Origin: Anas platyrhynchos
Lineage: Eukaryota; Chordata; Aves; Anseriformes; Anatidae
Assembly: GCF_047663525.1 (NCBI RefSeq)
Contig: NC_092621.1
Span: 10,699,001 to 10,763,000 of the forward strand
Direction of reading: 5' to 3'
Length of the DNA: 64,000 nt
Position numbers and translations under genes: made by a program. Of the stretch, positions 44,605 through 56,300 are shown piece after piece (the first letter of the stretch is position 1; each line of letters opens with the position of its first letter). The notes under the pieces are model-generated. The model made no database searches. It had not been told where the DNA came from and saw nothing but the letters and a program-made list of their open reading frames with translations.

Positions 44605-47000
44605 CCGCGGGGCGGCGAAACCCGAGCGGGAGCATCCGAAACCTGGCCAAAAATTCCGCCCCCCCCCCTCCCGGCACCTTCCCGGAGCGCCCCGTGCTGG
44701 CGTCTGCGAGCCGCCAGAGGGGGCCCGGGGACCGGCTCCTGCGCCCAGGGCGCACGCAGCTCCCACGGGTGACAGCGCGAAGGAGCAGCAGGGGACGGCT
44801 GCCCCCGCGTGGAGCCGCTCACCCGTGGGCTCCGTGCCCCGCCAGACCCCTCGGACACGTGGGGACGGTGCCCTGGCGGATTTTGGGGTGTTTGTGCCTC
44901 GCCTTCCCCTCAGAGCTTCGCATCCCAGAGCCGGAGAATTTGTGCCAAAATGTTCCCTCGGGGGCACGCTGCCAAAAGTGTGCCCCGGGTGTCCCAACGG
45001 GAAGGGCTTGTCCTTGTCACCCCTCTTCCCCCCCCACCCTTGGAGTGTAAGAAATATATATATAAAAAAATAAATAAGTAAAATAAATGTTTTTTCCGCC
45101 TCCTGGATCTGGCGGGCTGCAGAGCCCTGCCAAGCGCCTTCACCTCTGCACTGAGAGCGGGGCCAGAAACCTGTCAGCCCCGGGAGGTGGCTGTGAAGAG
45201 CACGCCAGGCACCGGCAGTGGGTGCCTCCAGGACCTCCAGCTCCACCGGGCTGGGTGGAGGAGCTGCAGCGGGAGCCACCACGCCGGGGACGCACGGTGC
45301 CGCGGCACGGGGACCTCTGGAGATGCAGAGTGGTGAGGGTGGAGGGGACGCGGCTCTGGGTTCACCATCTGCTCCCCGTCTGCTCCAAAGGCCACCCGGT
45401 CCCTGCTGGGTGAGGAACATCTCCAGAAGGTTGTGGTGGCTTTGGCCAGGAGGTCACGGGCCGCGGCGTCAGCGGGGCCGGGTGCCGGCACGCGGGGTGA
45501 CCTCTGTGTTTATGGGCTTCGTGCGCTGCAGTTGTCAGGGTAACCCGGAGGACTCCTTGTTTGTGTTTGGGTTTGGCGTGCCAACAGCGGAAAAAATGGA
45601 GCAGAAGCGAATATTTTAAAGGGAAAAACGTGGGTAATGCGGCAGCTCTGCTGCTCCTCGGGTTCAGGGCCGGTTCAGGGCCACCATGCCCCAGAGCCAA
45701 GGAGGGGCCCTATGGGTGTGGGGTTGCGAGGAGGGGGGTTGTGGCTGGAGAAGGGATGCGTGGAGCAGTGGGGCTGTGGTTCTGCTGCCAGAGAAAGGCC
45801 AGCAAAGGTCTGCGGGAGTCACCCAGGACACGAAAAGCACCACTGTCCCCTGTGGGTGTCTCCTTCCCTGCACCCTACTGAACTGGTGGTGCCACCAGCA
45901 CCAGCGGTGCCATCTGCTGCAGTGGCACCACCAAATTCTTGGTGCCATCAGCCTCATTGGTGCCACCAGCCCTGGTGGTACCACCAGCCTCACTGCTGTC
46001 ACCAGATTCAGTATTAGTACCAGCTCCATTGGTGCCACCAGCCCCAGCAGTGCCACCGCTCTCAATGATACTACCAGATTCATTAGAGCCACCAGTCCCA
46101 GTGGTGCCACGCGCTGCAGGGGTGCCACTAAATGTGAAGCCACCATCCTCACTGGAGCCACCAGCCTCTGTGGTGCCACCAACCACACTGGTGCCACCAA
46201 CCAGGGTTCACTGGGCCACCAGCTTCATTGGTGCCATCAGCCTTGGAGGTGTCACCAGATTCAGTGGTGCCACCCTCCTCGTTGGTGTCACCACACTCAG
46301 TGGTTCTTCCAGCATTATTGGTGCCACCAGCCCCGTTGATGCTGCCAGCCTTGTTGGTGACACCAGTGCCATCGGTGCCACCAGCCTCAGAGGTCCTGCT
46401 GTGGTGCCCCCATCCCAGCACCACTTTCCCTGCCACGTGCGCCCGCCCTCGCCTTGGCCCCAGGCCTGGCAGGCTCGTGGCACTTTCTTGGACAGCGCGG
46501 CTCCTGCGGGGCCTGGGACCGATCTCCCAGGGCTATTTCTGACTCACAGGACAGGAAGCGTTTAGGGGTTTAAGCCGAGATGAATAATGTGCTCATTTCC
46601 TTGTGCCGACTACAAAGCACCTGCTCCGGGGGATTTATGGAGTGCCGGTCTCTCGCGCTCGCGGCACCGCTGCCCGCCCGGATGTTTTTATTTTCCCGGG
46701 ATGGCCGCCGGGTGCCAAGGCCTGTTTTCCTAAACACCCCGCGCCCTCCCGTCACGTTTCCCGTGAGAGGAGGCCGAGGGCAGTGGTGCCAGCGGCGAGG
46801 GTGAGGGGGACACGTGGGGTAACCCCCGGTGCCAAAGGCTGGCCCGAGGCAGGGCTGGGAGCAGGGCGCCTGCGGGTGCCACTGGGAGCACCCCAGGAGG
46901 TGCTGGAGGTGCTGGAGCCCTGCTGGGAGAGGTGGTACCGGGGTGCAGGAGGCACGGTGGGGCAACAGACAGAGGGCTGGGCCCCTCTGGGGAGGGCATG
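44605..47000. other. Gene-poor region between NPR2 and the CR1 remnant
   Basis: No gene recognised. It contains an AT-rich patch (45045-45100), the GGTGCCACC repeat (45875-46405) and ordinary GC-rich sequence. Open frames seen here have no recognisable domain. Confidence 0.4.
45875..46405 (+). repeat. GGTGCCACCAGC trinucleotide-phased repeat
   Basis: Units of 30 and 15 bases built on TTGGTGCCACCAGCC. Lengths are mostly multiples of three, so open frames survive on both strands (Pro/Val-rich on plus, Gly/Thr-rich on minus). I regard these as repeat artefacts. Confidence 0.85.
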
Positions 47001-47007
47001 GGAGAGG

Positions 47008-47872
47008 ATCACAGAGTCATCAGGGTTGGCAAAGACCTCCAGGATCATCACCCTGCCACCACGGTCACCCACTAAACCCTGTCCCCAAGCACCACGTCCA
47101 GCCTTTCCTTGAGCACCCCCAGGGACGGTGACTCCACCACCTCCCTGGGCAACCCATTCCAATGCCTAATGCCTCTCTCTAAGAAATGTCTCGTAATTCC
47201 CAACCTGAACCTCCCCCGGTGCAACTTGAGGCCATTCCCTCTATTCCTATCACTGGTTACCTGTGAGAAGAGGCAGACCCCCAGCGCCCCACACCTCTCT
47301 TTCAGGTACCTGGAGAGAGCAATGAGTCTCCCCGAGCCTCCTCTTCTCCAGACCAAACAACCCCAGTGCCCTCAGCCGCTTCTCACAGGCCTTGTGCTCC
47401 AGACCCCTCACCAGCTTCACAGCCCTTCTCTGGACACGCTCCAGGCCCTCGAGGTCTTTCCTGTTGTGAGGGGCCCAAAACTGAACACAGCACTCGAGGT
47501 GCGGCCTCACCAGAGCAGAGTACAGGGGGACGATCACCGCATCCAGCTGGGAACCAGAGCGCAGGGGGACGACAGGGTTGTTGTGGCCAGCTGGATGTCA
47601 CTCCATTCACCACCACTCTCTGGGCCTGATCCCCTGGTTGTCCCACACATGCTGTGTGACTGCACTCAGGATGAGCTGTTCCATCACCTTTCCTGGCACC
47701 AAGGTCAGGCTGACTGGCCTGGAGTTCCCCAGATCCTCCTTAAGACCCTTCTTAGAGGTGGGCGTCACATCAGCACATCTCCTGTCATCTGGGACATCTC
47801 CAAGACCACTGGTAGGTGATGGAGAGTGGCCCAGCAATCACAACCACCAGTTCCCTCAGTACCCTAGGGGAT
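47008..47872 (-). mobile_element. CR1 LINE remnant, 5'-truncated with internal deletions
   Basis: On the minus strand the pieces match CR1 ORF2 in order: VIAGPLSI, then VTPTSKKGLKEDLGNSRPVS with VPGKVMEQ (start of the reverse transcriptase), a short [12 protein letters not shown] piece, and the C-terminal [50 protein letters not shown] part. The 3' end has the CR1-type tail near 47010 (GATGACTCTGTGAT on the minus strand). Most of the central reverse transcriptase is missing, so at least two internal deletions occurred, and frames are broken. The tail and the domain matches are good evidence for an avian or reptilian genome. Confidence 0.92.
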
Positions 47873-48220
47873 GGAGAGGGAGAGGGATGGAGCATTGTCA
47901 GAGATGGAGCACGCTGGAAAAGGATGGAGTGTGATGGGGAAGGATGGAGCATGATGGAAAGGGATGGATGATCAGGATGAGGAATGGAGCAGGATGGAGA
48001 GGGATAGACCATGATGGAGAGTGATGGAGCATGTTGGAGAGGGGTGAAAATTAAAGGAATGCTGCATGATGAAGAGGGATGGAGCAGGATGGAGAGGGAT
48101 GGAGCGTGAAGGCAAGGAATGGAGTATGATGGAGAAGGATGGAGCAAGATGAGGGGGGATGGAGAGCGTTGGAGTATGATGGAGACAGATGGAGCACAAG
48201 GGCGAGCAAGGAAATGTGAG
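47872..48220 (+). repeat. GATGGAGCATGATGGAGAGG minisatellite
   Basis: About 17 degenerate 20-base units directly abutting the truncated 5' end of the CR1 remnant. Confidence 0.85.
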
Positions 48221-50738
48221 CATTGTCCTCTTCCTGGAGCACAGCCGCAGCTGCTTTCACCCCGTGGGGTGGCTCTGAGCAGTGTGACAGCAGCTCAGTG
48301 GCACAGAAGAGGGCTCTGCTGGTGCCCTGGGGTCCCCTTTAGGTGCTGGGGGCACGGGGATGGGTCAGCAGGCACAGCTCAGAGCTGGCATCCCCCTGAA
48401 ACCCTGCCCTGCGCCCTGGGACCGGGCTGACACTGACCCAGCTCGGCCCAGCGATAAGTCGTGTTGTTTCTATTTCATTTTTTAATTTCTGCTGTTTAGA
48501 GAGAAAATAAAGTGCTTGTGGGGAGCAGGAGCCAAGCTCCCCAGTGCCTAAAACAGCAATCGCAGCACTTCCTTGGATTTATGGTGTTTGCTTTCACAAT
48601 GCCAGCCGGGATCCTGTTTGCTTCCTGCTCTGCAGCTGCAGCCTGAGCTGAAGGCTCAGGAGATTCAGGTTTTATAACACTCCTGGATCCTGCCGATGGC
48701 AACTTGTCCATCAGCTTTTATTACCCACGCACCTCCTGTGGGGCCGGGGGGGAAGGGCGAGCATTGCCACCCCATCCTGGCACCCCCTGCCCGCCCGTGT
48801 GCCCCGGGAGCTGCAGCAGCTCTGCGGGGAGCCCAGCAGCACCGTGCCCTCCTGGGACACAGCCAGCTGCCCTCGGGTGATGCTGAGACACGGATGCAGC
48901 TCCTCACCAAGGGTCCTGGGGTTTCGGGGCTGGTGGCTGCCCGCTGGCACACCGGTGCTCCAGGGATGCTCCATCCGCAGCATCCCCGGTGCCAGCCCTG
49001 CAGCCCTCGCGCCCTGAGTCCCTCTCCAGGCGATGCTCTCTGAGCTGCCGGCCCCCAGCCGCCCTCTCCCCGGATTTTCGGCGTCCCCCTGGAAGACCAG
49101 GCAAGCCACCGGGGCCTCCAAATTAAAAACACCGCTTTTGTTTAACGTTTTCTCTGCTCGGCGACGAAACGAAGATGGATTAGTTCATTGTGGCTGCGAG
49201 CGTGCCAGGCTCCTTCTTCCAAACACACAATAGGAATATTCGTTTTCCGCCCCGACGACGGGGACTTTTATCCTCCTTATATAGTAACAACTCTGCTCCA
49301 GAGGGCGATTTCCATTTGTTTCTGATGCGCTCCAGCCTCCCAGCCCACAGCCCACGGTCCTTGGGTTACTCACGGGTACCCCTAGCCGCTCCGATTTATC
49401 ACCAGCCTTTCCCAGCCGGCCACACGCGCTGCCCTCTGCCTCCCCATTTTGTTTTTTTTTATTCCCCAGTGTTTTTTTCCCCATTCTCTTTGGACACGCA
49501 AGATTTTTTGCCTCTTGTTCAGCCAGGGCAGTGCTTTGAGGGAGGCAGCCCCGTCCCAGCTCCCTGCATCCGCTGAGGCAGCTCTGGGTGACATCTGGGG
49601 ACAGGGACACCAGGTGACAAAGGGTCTCCGGCCACAACGGGACGCGCCTGGAAATCCGAAAGTGGCGAATCCAAAGCGGATAAAAGGAAGCATTTTTTAT
49701 TATTATTATCATTTATTTTTTTTTTCACTCTCTGCTTAATTAGGCTGCCACAGGAAAGCACTCAGGCCAAAATGTAGTGGGATTCAGGGAGGGATTGGAC
49801 ACTCGCGCGGATAACAAAAATATCCAGCTATAACAGAGGATGCCAACACAAATTCTGGAAGGGATATTGAGCCTCACGCGTCAGGGTGTAAACCTATCCC
49901 AAACTCTCAGCACCAGGCAGATTAACAGCAGGGAGGATGACCCACGCACGCCGCTGCTACTGCAGCCACCAGCGGGCTGTCCCGTGCCCGCAGCCCTGCT
50001 CTCCTGACGTGTCACAAGGGCTGTGAGTTGCCCCGGGCACACCAGCTCTTTGCTCAGCAGCTCCTCTCTTTGGCCACTTGTTGCCCAAATCCACCTGTGC
50101 CTCTGGGTTTCATCCCTCTGGTCGCCTCCCTGATTTTGCTGGAGGGGGCTGCTTGGCTCCAGGGGCTCCACACTCACACCAGAACCACCGAGCTGAGCCC
50201 TGGGGACACTGGGGACTTGTGCAGGGCCCCGTGTCGGTGGGAATCACCACATGTCCTTGTCCTAGGGGATAAACCCTTACCCTCAGCACATTCGTGGCCA
50301 CAAACCCACACTGGGGGCTCGGAGAAGGGGGAGATCTCCCCCTTGAGCCACCCGTGGGCTGCATGTGGCACCTCTGCACCCATTTGCTGGTGCTTAATGT
50401 GGTGCTTGTGCCACCCCGGTCCCTGCCCGATGGGATGCTCGGAGACCTTGCAGTGACAGCGTGATGGGGAGCCCAAAGCTCTCCTCATGGTCAGGAGATT
50501 TCTGTCACCCTGCCTGGGGCAACCCCGCTGGGGTCCCTCGGATCTCCCCTCGCTGCCGAGCCCTGCACCCACAGGGGCTTCCAACTGGAGACATTTCTGG
50601 AGGGCATGAATCAGCTTTTCACAGCTTGTTAAAAATCTTGATCCTACCTCTTGTTTTCATGCCTTTCAAATCAGGAAATGAGTTTTACAACTTTTCCAGT
50701 GGGGCACAGCTGGTGGCCAGGGTCGTAAAGCTGAACTT
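48221..50738. other. Gene-free interval upstream of MSMP
   Basis: No exon recognised. AT-richer islands at about 48470-48690 (with AATAAA near 48505) and about 49120-49330 (a CCTTATATAG CArG-like motif near 49275), and a T-rich stretch at about 49690-49730, stand out. The 49.1-49.3 kb block could be a conserved regulatory element. Confidence 0.35.
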
Positions 50739-50746
50739 TATAAATA
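50739..50746 (+). promoter_or_regulatory. MSMP: MSMP TATA box
   Basis: TATAAATA about 157 bases upstream of the MSMP start codon. The predicted transcription start is near 50770, just before the (GA)n tract. Confidence 0.65.
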
Positions 50747-50777
50747 TCTCTTGTTGGGATCAGGGGAAGAGCATTAA

Positions 50778-50785
<8 letters not shown>

Positions 50786-50815
<30 letters not shown>

Positions 50816-50850
50816 GAAAGGAGCAAAGGAGAGAGAGAGAAAGAGAAGAA
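50786..50850 (+). repeat. (GA)n purine tract in the MSMP 5' UTR
   Basis: A pure GA run followed by GAAAGGGAAAGG-type purine sequence, between the TATA box and the ATG. Confidence 0.85.
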
Positions 50851-50895
50851 AGGCAACTCGGCAGGACCGCGGGGAAGCCCAGCTCGACGACAGCC

Positions 50896-51891
50896 ATGGC
50901 CATGAGAGCGCAGAAGCCGGCGTGCGCCTGGGGCAGGCTCTGCCTGCTGCTCTCCCTCCTCCTCCAGCTGCCGGGCTCCCAGGCCAAATGCTACTTCCAG
51001 GCTAAAGGTAAGCGGGGAGGTGAGCCGGGAGGGCACGCTTGATGCTAGGACGAGGCCTCGTCTTCCCCCTGGGGCACGGGGCCGTGCCCTGCCTGCCTGC
51101 CAGGCTGTGCCGAGCTGGGGAGCGCGCTCACGGGCCGGTGATGACTGGAAGGAGCAGCCTATAAACCACAGAACAGCTCCCCAGGGCTCTGGCTGAGAAA
51201 CAGCTCGCTGGGCCACGGAGAGCTCCTGGCAGGGGCCCGGCTGGGGCCAAGCGTGCAGGACCAGCAGCAGAGGGAAGAGGGCTGCCCTGTGTCCTTTCGG
51301 GGTGGAGGGAGGCCGAGGGGGCTCCCACACACTCCCTCCTTAAGCTCATTGCCACCTTTCCCTTTTTACAGCTCCCTGCGAGTACGAGGGGAAGCAGTTC
51401 GCCCTCGGGGAGTCGTGGCTGAGCACCAACTGCCTGCTGTGCACCTGCCTGCACCCCATCGGCGTGGGGTGCTGCGAGACGTGAGTGAGGGGCGCTGGGG
51501 ACGGGCTGTGGGGGTGGCACACGCGGTGGAGACCCCAAGGGCTGCGGGGAGACACGGCCCGGTGAGGGGTGGCAGGGCGAGGGGTGTCACAGAGGGGTCT
51601 GTGGGCAATAAATGCACAGCAGCGGGTCTGGGAAGGGTGTGGGCAGCCCCCTGGCAGGCGTCAGGGGGGAGCTGATGGTGCTGCTGTGCCCTCTCCCGCA
51701 GCACCCAGCACCCCATCGACTTCCCCGACTGGTGCGAGGCGCACTACGACACGCAGACCTGCCAGATCTCGGTGGTGCAGAAGGCCAACCCCAGCCTGCC
51801 CTGCGTGAAGAGCGTGGAGCACGAGTGGGGCTCGGCCGGCACCCCCGAGCCGCTCAGCAACAAGGTGCTGGGCGCGGGGCTGAGCGGGTAG
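50896..51891 (+). CDS. MSMP: Microseminoprotein, prostate associated
   Basis: Three coding exons: 50896-51007, 51372-51480 and 51702-51891, giving 136 residues (human 139). A signal peptide ([16 protein letters not shown]) is followed by mature [20 protein letters not shown]. The cysteine-rich beta-microseminoprotein fold follows: [29 protein letters not shown] and LPC. Family: secreted PSP94-like protein; human MSMP (PC3-secreted microprotein) is a CCR2 ligand. Order of exons and phases fits. A second in-frame Met lies two codons downstream. Its 3' UTR runs to the AATAAA at 52718-52723. Confidence 0.93.
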
Positions 51892-52717
51892 AGACCCTCG
51901 CCGCCAGCATCCCCCCCCCTTCTCCTCCAGAGCGCACCTCCTGCATGCTCCAGACCTGCCCCGTCCCGTAGAGACACCACTGCAGCCACCTTCCAGGGAA
52001 ACCACTGTCCGTACACCATCGTCCTGAGCTAACATTTACACCCCAGCGCTGCCACAGTACGGCTTCGCTTCCGCCTTCAGCTCCCCGAAGCGAGCCGGGG
52101 CCCCTTCACAAAAAAAAAAAAAATTAAAAAAAAGGCGAGGACGGGCCCCGAGACAGGCTGCCCGTGGGAAAGCAGATCCCAGGGGATGTCCTCCTGGGGC
52201 ACAGCCCCCAAAAAGAGAGAGACACAGGACCAAATCGCCCCGCATCCCCCCACAGCCCCCATCCCCTCGCTGGGCAGCCCCTGGGAGCCCACTGGGAGCC
52301 CACTGGGTGGCCCTTCGAGCAGCACCCACGTGCCCTGGCCCATCCCTTCTCCATCCCGGAGCACGAGGGGCACAAAACCCACCTCTGGAACCACTAACGC
52401 CCCTGCTCCTGCAGCTCCCAGGACAAGAAGGGACCCCCAGCACCATGCGCCAGCCCCGGGCAGCCCTGCAGCAGAGCCAGCAGCCCTGGGCAGGCAGTGG
52501 GGACGTGGGGACAACTGGTGGAAGATGTCGCCAGGAGGAGCCCAGCGTCCCCGTGCCCGCTGCCCTGTCCCAGCTGCAGGTTTTGGGTGCCCTGGTAGGG
52601 CTCAGGGAGCTGAAGCAACCTGCCTGTGCCCCGTGGAGCTGGCTGCCCCACAGCCCACCCCGGCTGGTGCTATGCCTGTGCTGTGCAGAGCCCTGTGTAG
52701 ATGTTTCTGTTCTTGCA

Positions 52718-52723
52718 ATAAAA
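52718..52723 (+). terminator. MSMP: MSMP polyadenylation signal
   Basis: AATAAA in TTGCAATAAAAGT, about 830 bases past the stop codon. The preceding 3' UTR has a pure A run near 52110-52135. Confidence 0.75.
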
Positions 52724-52836
52724 GTATTAAACAAAAAGGTCTCCAGATAGTGACTGTGGTAACCTCGCGCTGCTTCTGCCACCGGGAAGGGCGCAGGAAA
52801 ATGTTCTGTCCCAGGCTGTTTTCGCACGTTCGGGTG

Positions 52837-52842
52837 TTTATT
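52837..52842 (-). terminator. RGP1: RGP1 polyadenylation signal
   Basis: TTTATT on plus reads AATAAA on minus, about 540 bases past the RGP1 stop codon and only about 115 bases from the MSMP signal. Confidence 0.65.
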
Positions 52843-53378
52843 AGGTTTCCATGCAAAGAGGAAAACTCTTTGGAAGGTTTGGTAGAAACGTGGGGCTGGC
52901 CGTTGAGCAGGGAGACCTCCGTCCCAGCTCCTCAGCACACAGCATGCGTTCACTCCAGCCCCCCGAGGATCCCGAGACCAGCAGGATGCCTTCGGGCTCA
53001 GGAGCAGAGGGAGAGGACAGCCTGGGCGCTCAGCACCTCGCAGTCCTGGGTCACGGCTGTGGTGCTGCCTCCTGGCTCCACGCAGAGCACTCAGCCACAT
53101 CCAGGAGCCCAGCAGGAGCCAGCAGCACCAGGCTGTCCCGCAGGGACTTTCCTGCAAGGTTTCGCTCCCTGGGCTGGGCCCTTTCCTCCTGGAAGCCCCT
53201 CAGGGGGCAAGGCACAGGCAGGGCTGCTCCCCGGGAGGCAGATCCCATTTGGGTGAGCCCTCGCCCTGCACACAGGGTCTGTTCCCCGGCTGAAGGTGCA
53301 GGGCACGGCAGCGAAAACAGCCCAAATTCACCCCGCTGCCCACCCTGGCATGGCAGGGTCCTACCGGCTCTGCCCCCG

Positions 53379-56300
53379 TCAGATGGTGATGGAGTTGGTG
53401 CTGGAGAACTGCGAGACGTAGGAGGCCAGGATGGGGTTGGTGGGGAGGACTTTGATGGGCAGGTCCCAGCTGAAAGTGTCCACCTCGATCTGCTCCACCC
53501 CGGTCCAGGTGACGGCCTCCGGCTGGCTCCCACGGACGAGGCAGGTCCCCGCTGACTCCCCCGAGGTCACAAACTCGAAGTGCAGCCTCCACTTCAGGGA
53601 CACTGCGGGCAAGAGGCGGGTCAGCAGCCAGCACCACGGGGCCAAATAACTCCCACTCGCACAGGGCCGGCTCCCTCCCACACCACGCGGCCCCGCGGAG
53701 GGCTTGGCAGCGGGAGCAGGGCACTGACCGATGTTGGTGGTGAACCCCGGGGTCGAGCTCAGCGGGATGGGCAGGCTGAAGCTGCTCTGGGCTGTGTGCA
53801 GGCAGGCCTCCTGATGGCGGGCGTGGGTGCTGAAGGAGACGGGCTGCCCCCGCCGGCGCTGGAACTCCTCCTGGATGCTCTCTTCTGTCTGCAGGCTCAC
53901 TGAGAACTGCGGGGCAAACAGACAGGAGCTCACACTCACACGCCTGGGGCCTTCGTTGTCCAAGTGAGCTGAGAACCAGAGCCCTTCCCCAACTGAGACC
54001 TCATCAGAAACCCCACAGCAGCTCAGTGCCACCCCAATCCCTTCTCCCCCTGCCCACCCAAAAGCCCTGCTTCTCCCCACGGTGAACCCAAGGCCAGCGC
54101 TGACCTGCAGACACGGGATGTCTCCTGAGAAGTTGAAGGTCCCGATGACATCCTCTCCAATCTTATACACGGTCTTGAAGATGCAGAAGGTCCCCACCTT
54201 CCCGCGGCTGCTGCTGATATTGTAGAGGTCTATGGAGAAAACAGAAAGGGGCAGAGCTGCAGGAGGAGCAGGCTGTGCTCCACACAGCAGCCTGGGTCAC
54301 CCGAAGAGCCCAACAGACACAACTTGGCTGCTTGGGAAGGAAGGACAGGCCCTGGAAGCAGCATTTCCTTCAGAAAGGTCAGCAGTGAGCAACAGCAAAC
54401 CACATGGGCATGGAGGAGCCTGTGGCAAACTCTGTGCCAAGCGGGCCCTGACAGAGCCGCTCCACAGCCGCAGGCAGAGCCTTGGTTTGCCAGAAAAGGG
54501 AGTTTTTGCAGCAAGCACTGAGTGGGGACAGCAGGTTCACCCAGGGGAAGCGACCTACGCAGGCTGCGTCGGGAGGTGGCTGCCATGAGCAGGTCCGTCG
54601 CCAGGTCCGCCAGGCGGGAGTCCTTCTTCAAGCCCTCCTCCTCCTCCAGGAAGGGGTTTGAGGGTGCGACGGCCTCATCCTGCGGGCACTGGTAATCCTT
54701 GAGGCCTAGAGAGGAGGCAAAGAGTCAGTGGGGTGGGCTGCAGAGCGTGCCCGAGGGAGGGCAGGGCAGTGTGTGGCCTTACCATGCAGCACGAGGACAC
54801 GGAAGGGCACGCGCAGGAGCTTGATCGGGGAGTTGACGCGCTGGCAGCCGATGGTCAGCTTGTAGACATACTTCACCGACTGCCCCCGGAAGGAGGGGGG
54901 ACCGTCTATGGGCAGCGTCTCACAATACGAGTCTGCAACAAGCACGAGAAGGATTGCTTGGCAAGCAGGCTCCCTGTCAGATCACTCTCTCCCTGTGCTG
55001 GTAATTTTCCTTTCCCGAGTGGTGCGAGCGCATCCACAGCTTCCCCTCAAGGGCACCCCTCACCTCATGTTCATCACCATCCACTGCTTCCAGCATACAC
55101 ATGTTGTGCATCAAAAAAATGTGAAAAGTGTAAAATCCAGGAATACAAACGAGGCTTACTCATCACGAGTTCAACCTGAACGTGCCTCGTGCACCACATA
55201 AACGCGACGCTCTCAAGCAGCAGTCACGAGTCACGGTTTCCTCGGGGCCCTGCCTCACTTGTGCACAAATAACACCCGAGGCAGAGGGATGCTGATCAAT
55301 ACCTCATCCCTCTTCTGATATTCACTCTGCAGCCCCCCCAGGCTGCGGGCTGTGTAAGGGGAGAGACGCAAGCAGCGGCCCGTGGAAAGTCTCCACCTCT
55401 GGCTTGCCCACCGTGACGCAGATACGCCCTGCCAGAGGAAGGGCAGCGTCCTGCTGCTCAACCACAGATCCTTCCCCGAGTCTGGCACGTTCTGAACGCT
55501 GAGGCTTAGATCAAACGCTAGGGTTATGTTTTAAATATAACTTCTGGATTTTTTTTTTTATAAAAAAAAAAAGAGGACTGGAAAGACAAAAAAGCCCTCG
55601 CTGGTGACCAGAGCCCACAGGCTCTCACACCTACAAACAAAAGGCTGGAACGAGGTGCTGATAAAGCTGAGAACTGCCCCGACAGAGAGGAAAACCAGGA
55701 ATTTCCCGGGAGGGCCCAGGAGTGCTGCTGCAGACCGCTGCCATCCCTGCAGCAGGTTCAGCAGAAGTGCCCACGAGGGTCTCCATGCCCAGCGAGGACA
55801 ACCCAAGCAGACATCACTGCGTTTTGGGGCATTTGGGGAGGAAGATGGGCAACACGTGGTGCCTGCTGCCTGGCACAGGAATGCAGAGTCTCAGGAAGCC
55901 TCTGGAAGGCCAGCCTCCCCGCAGGCCCCAGGAGGGAGGAAGCGCATTCCTGGCACTTTGGATGCTTCCCGACCCTCCCCCGTACCCTCTGGCTTGTGTC
56001 GGGGCTGCCTCCATTTCCTCCCCTCCCCACCAAGTATTTGGAGGCATTGCAACACCAGAGGGGAGGCAGAAACAGCCACAGAAATGACTCGAGGGCTTGA
56101 AAAAAATGTTTTATGGTGACAAATTTAAAGAGCTCAGTCCGGGCAGTGTGTCAAGTGGACGGGAGGTGAGTCACCTTCAACATACAGGTACCATAACATG
56201 GGGAAGACAGTGGGGAAGGAGCTCATAAGCAACCCAAAACAAGGCCTTCTGTCGAGCGACAGCCTCACACAACCTCAGCCCCAAGTGCCAACTCCTGCCA

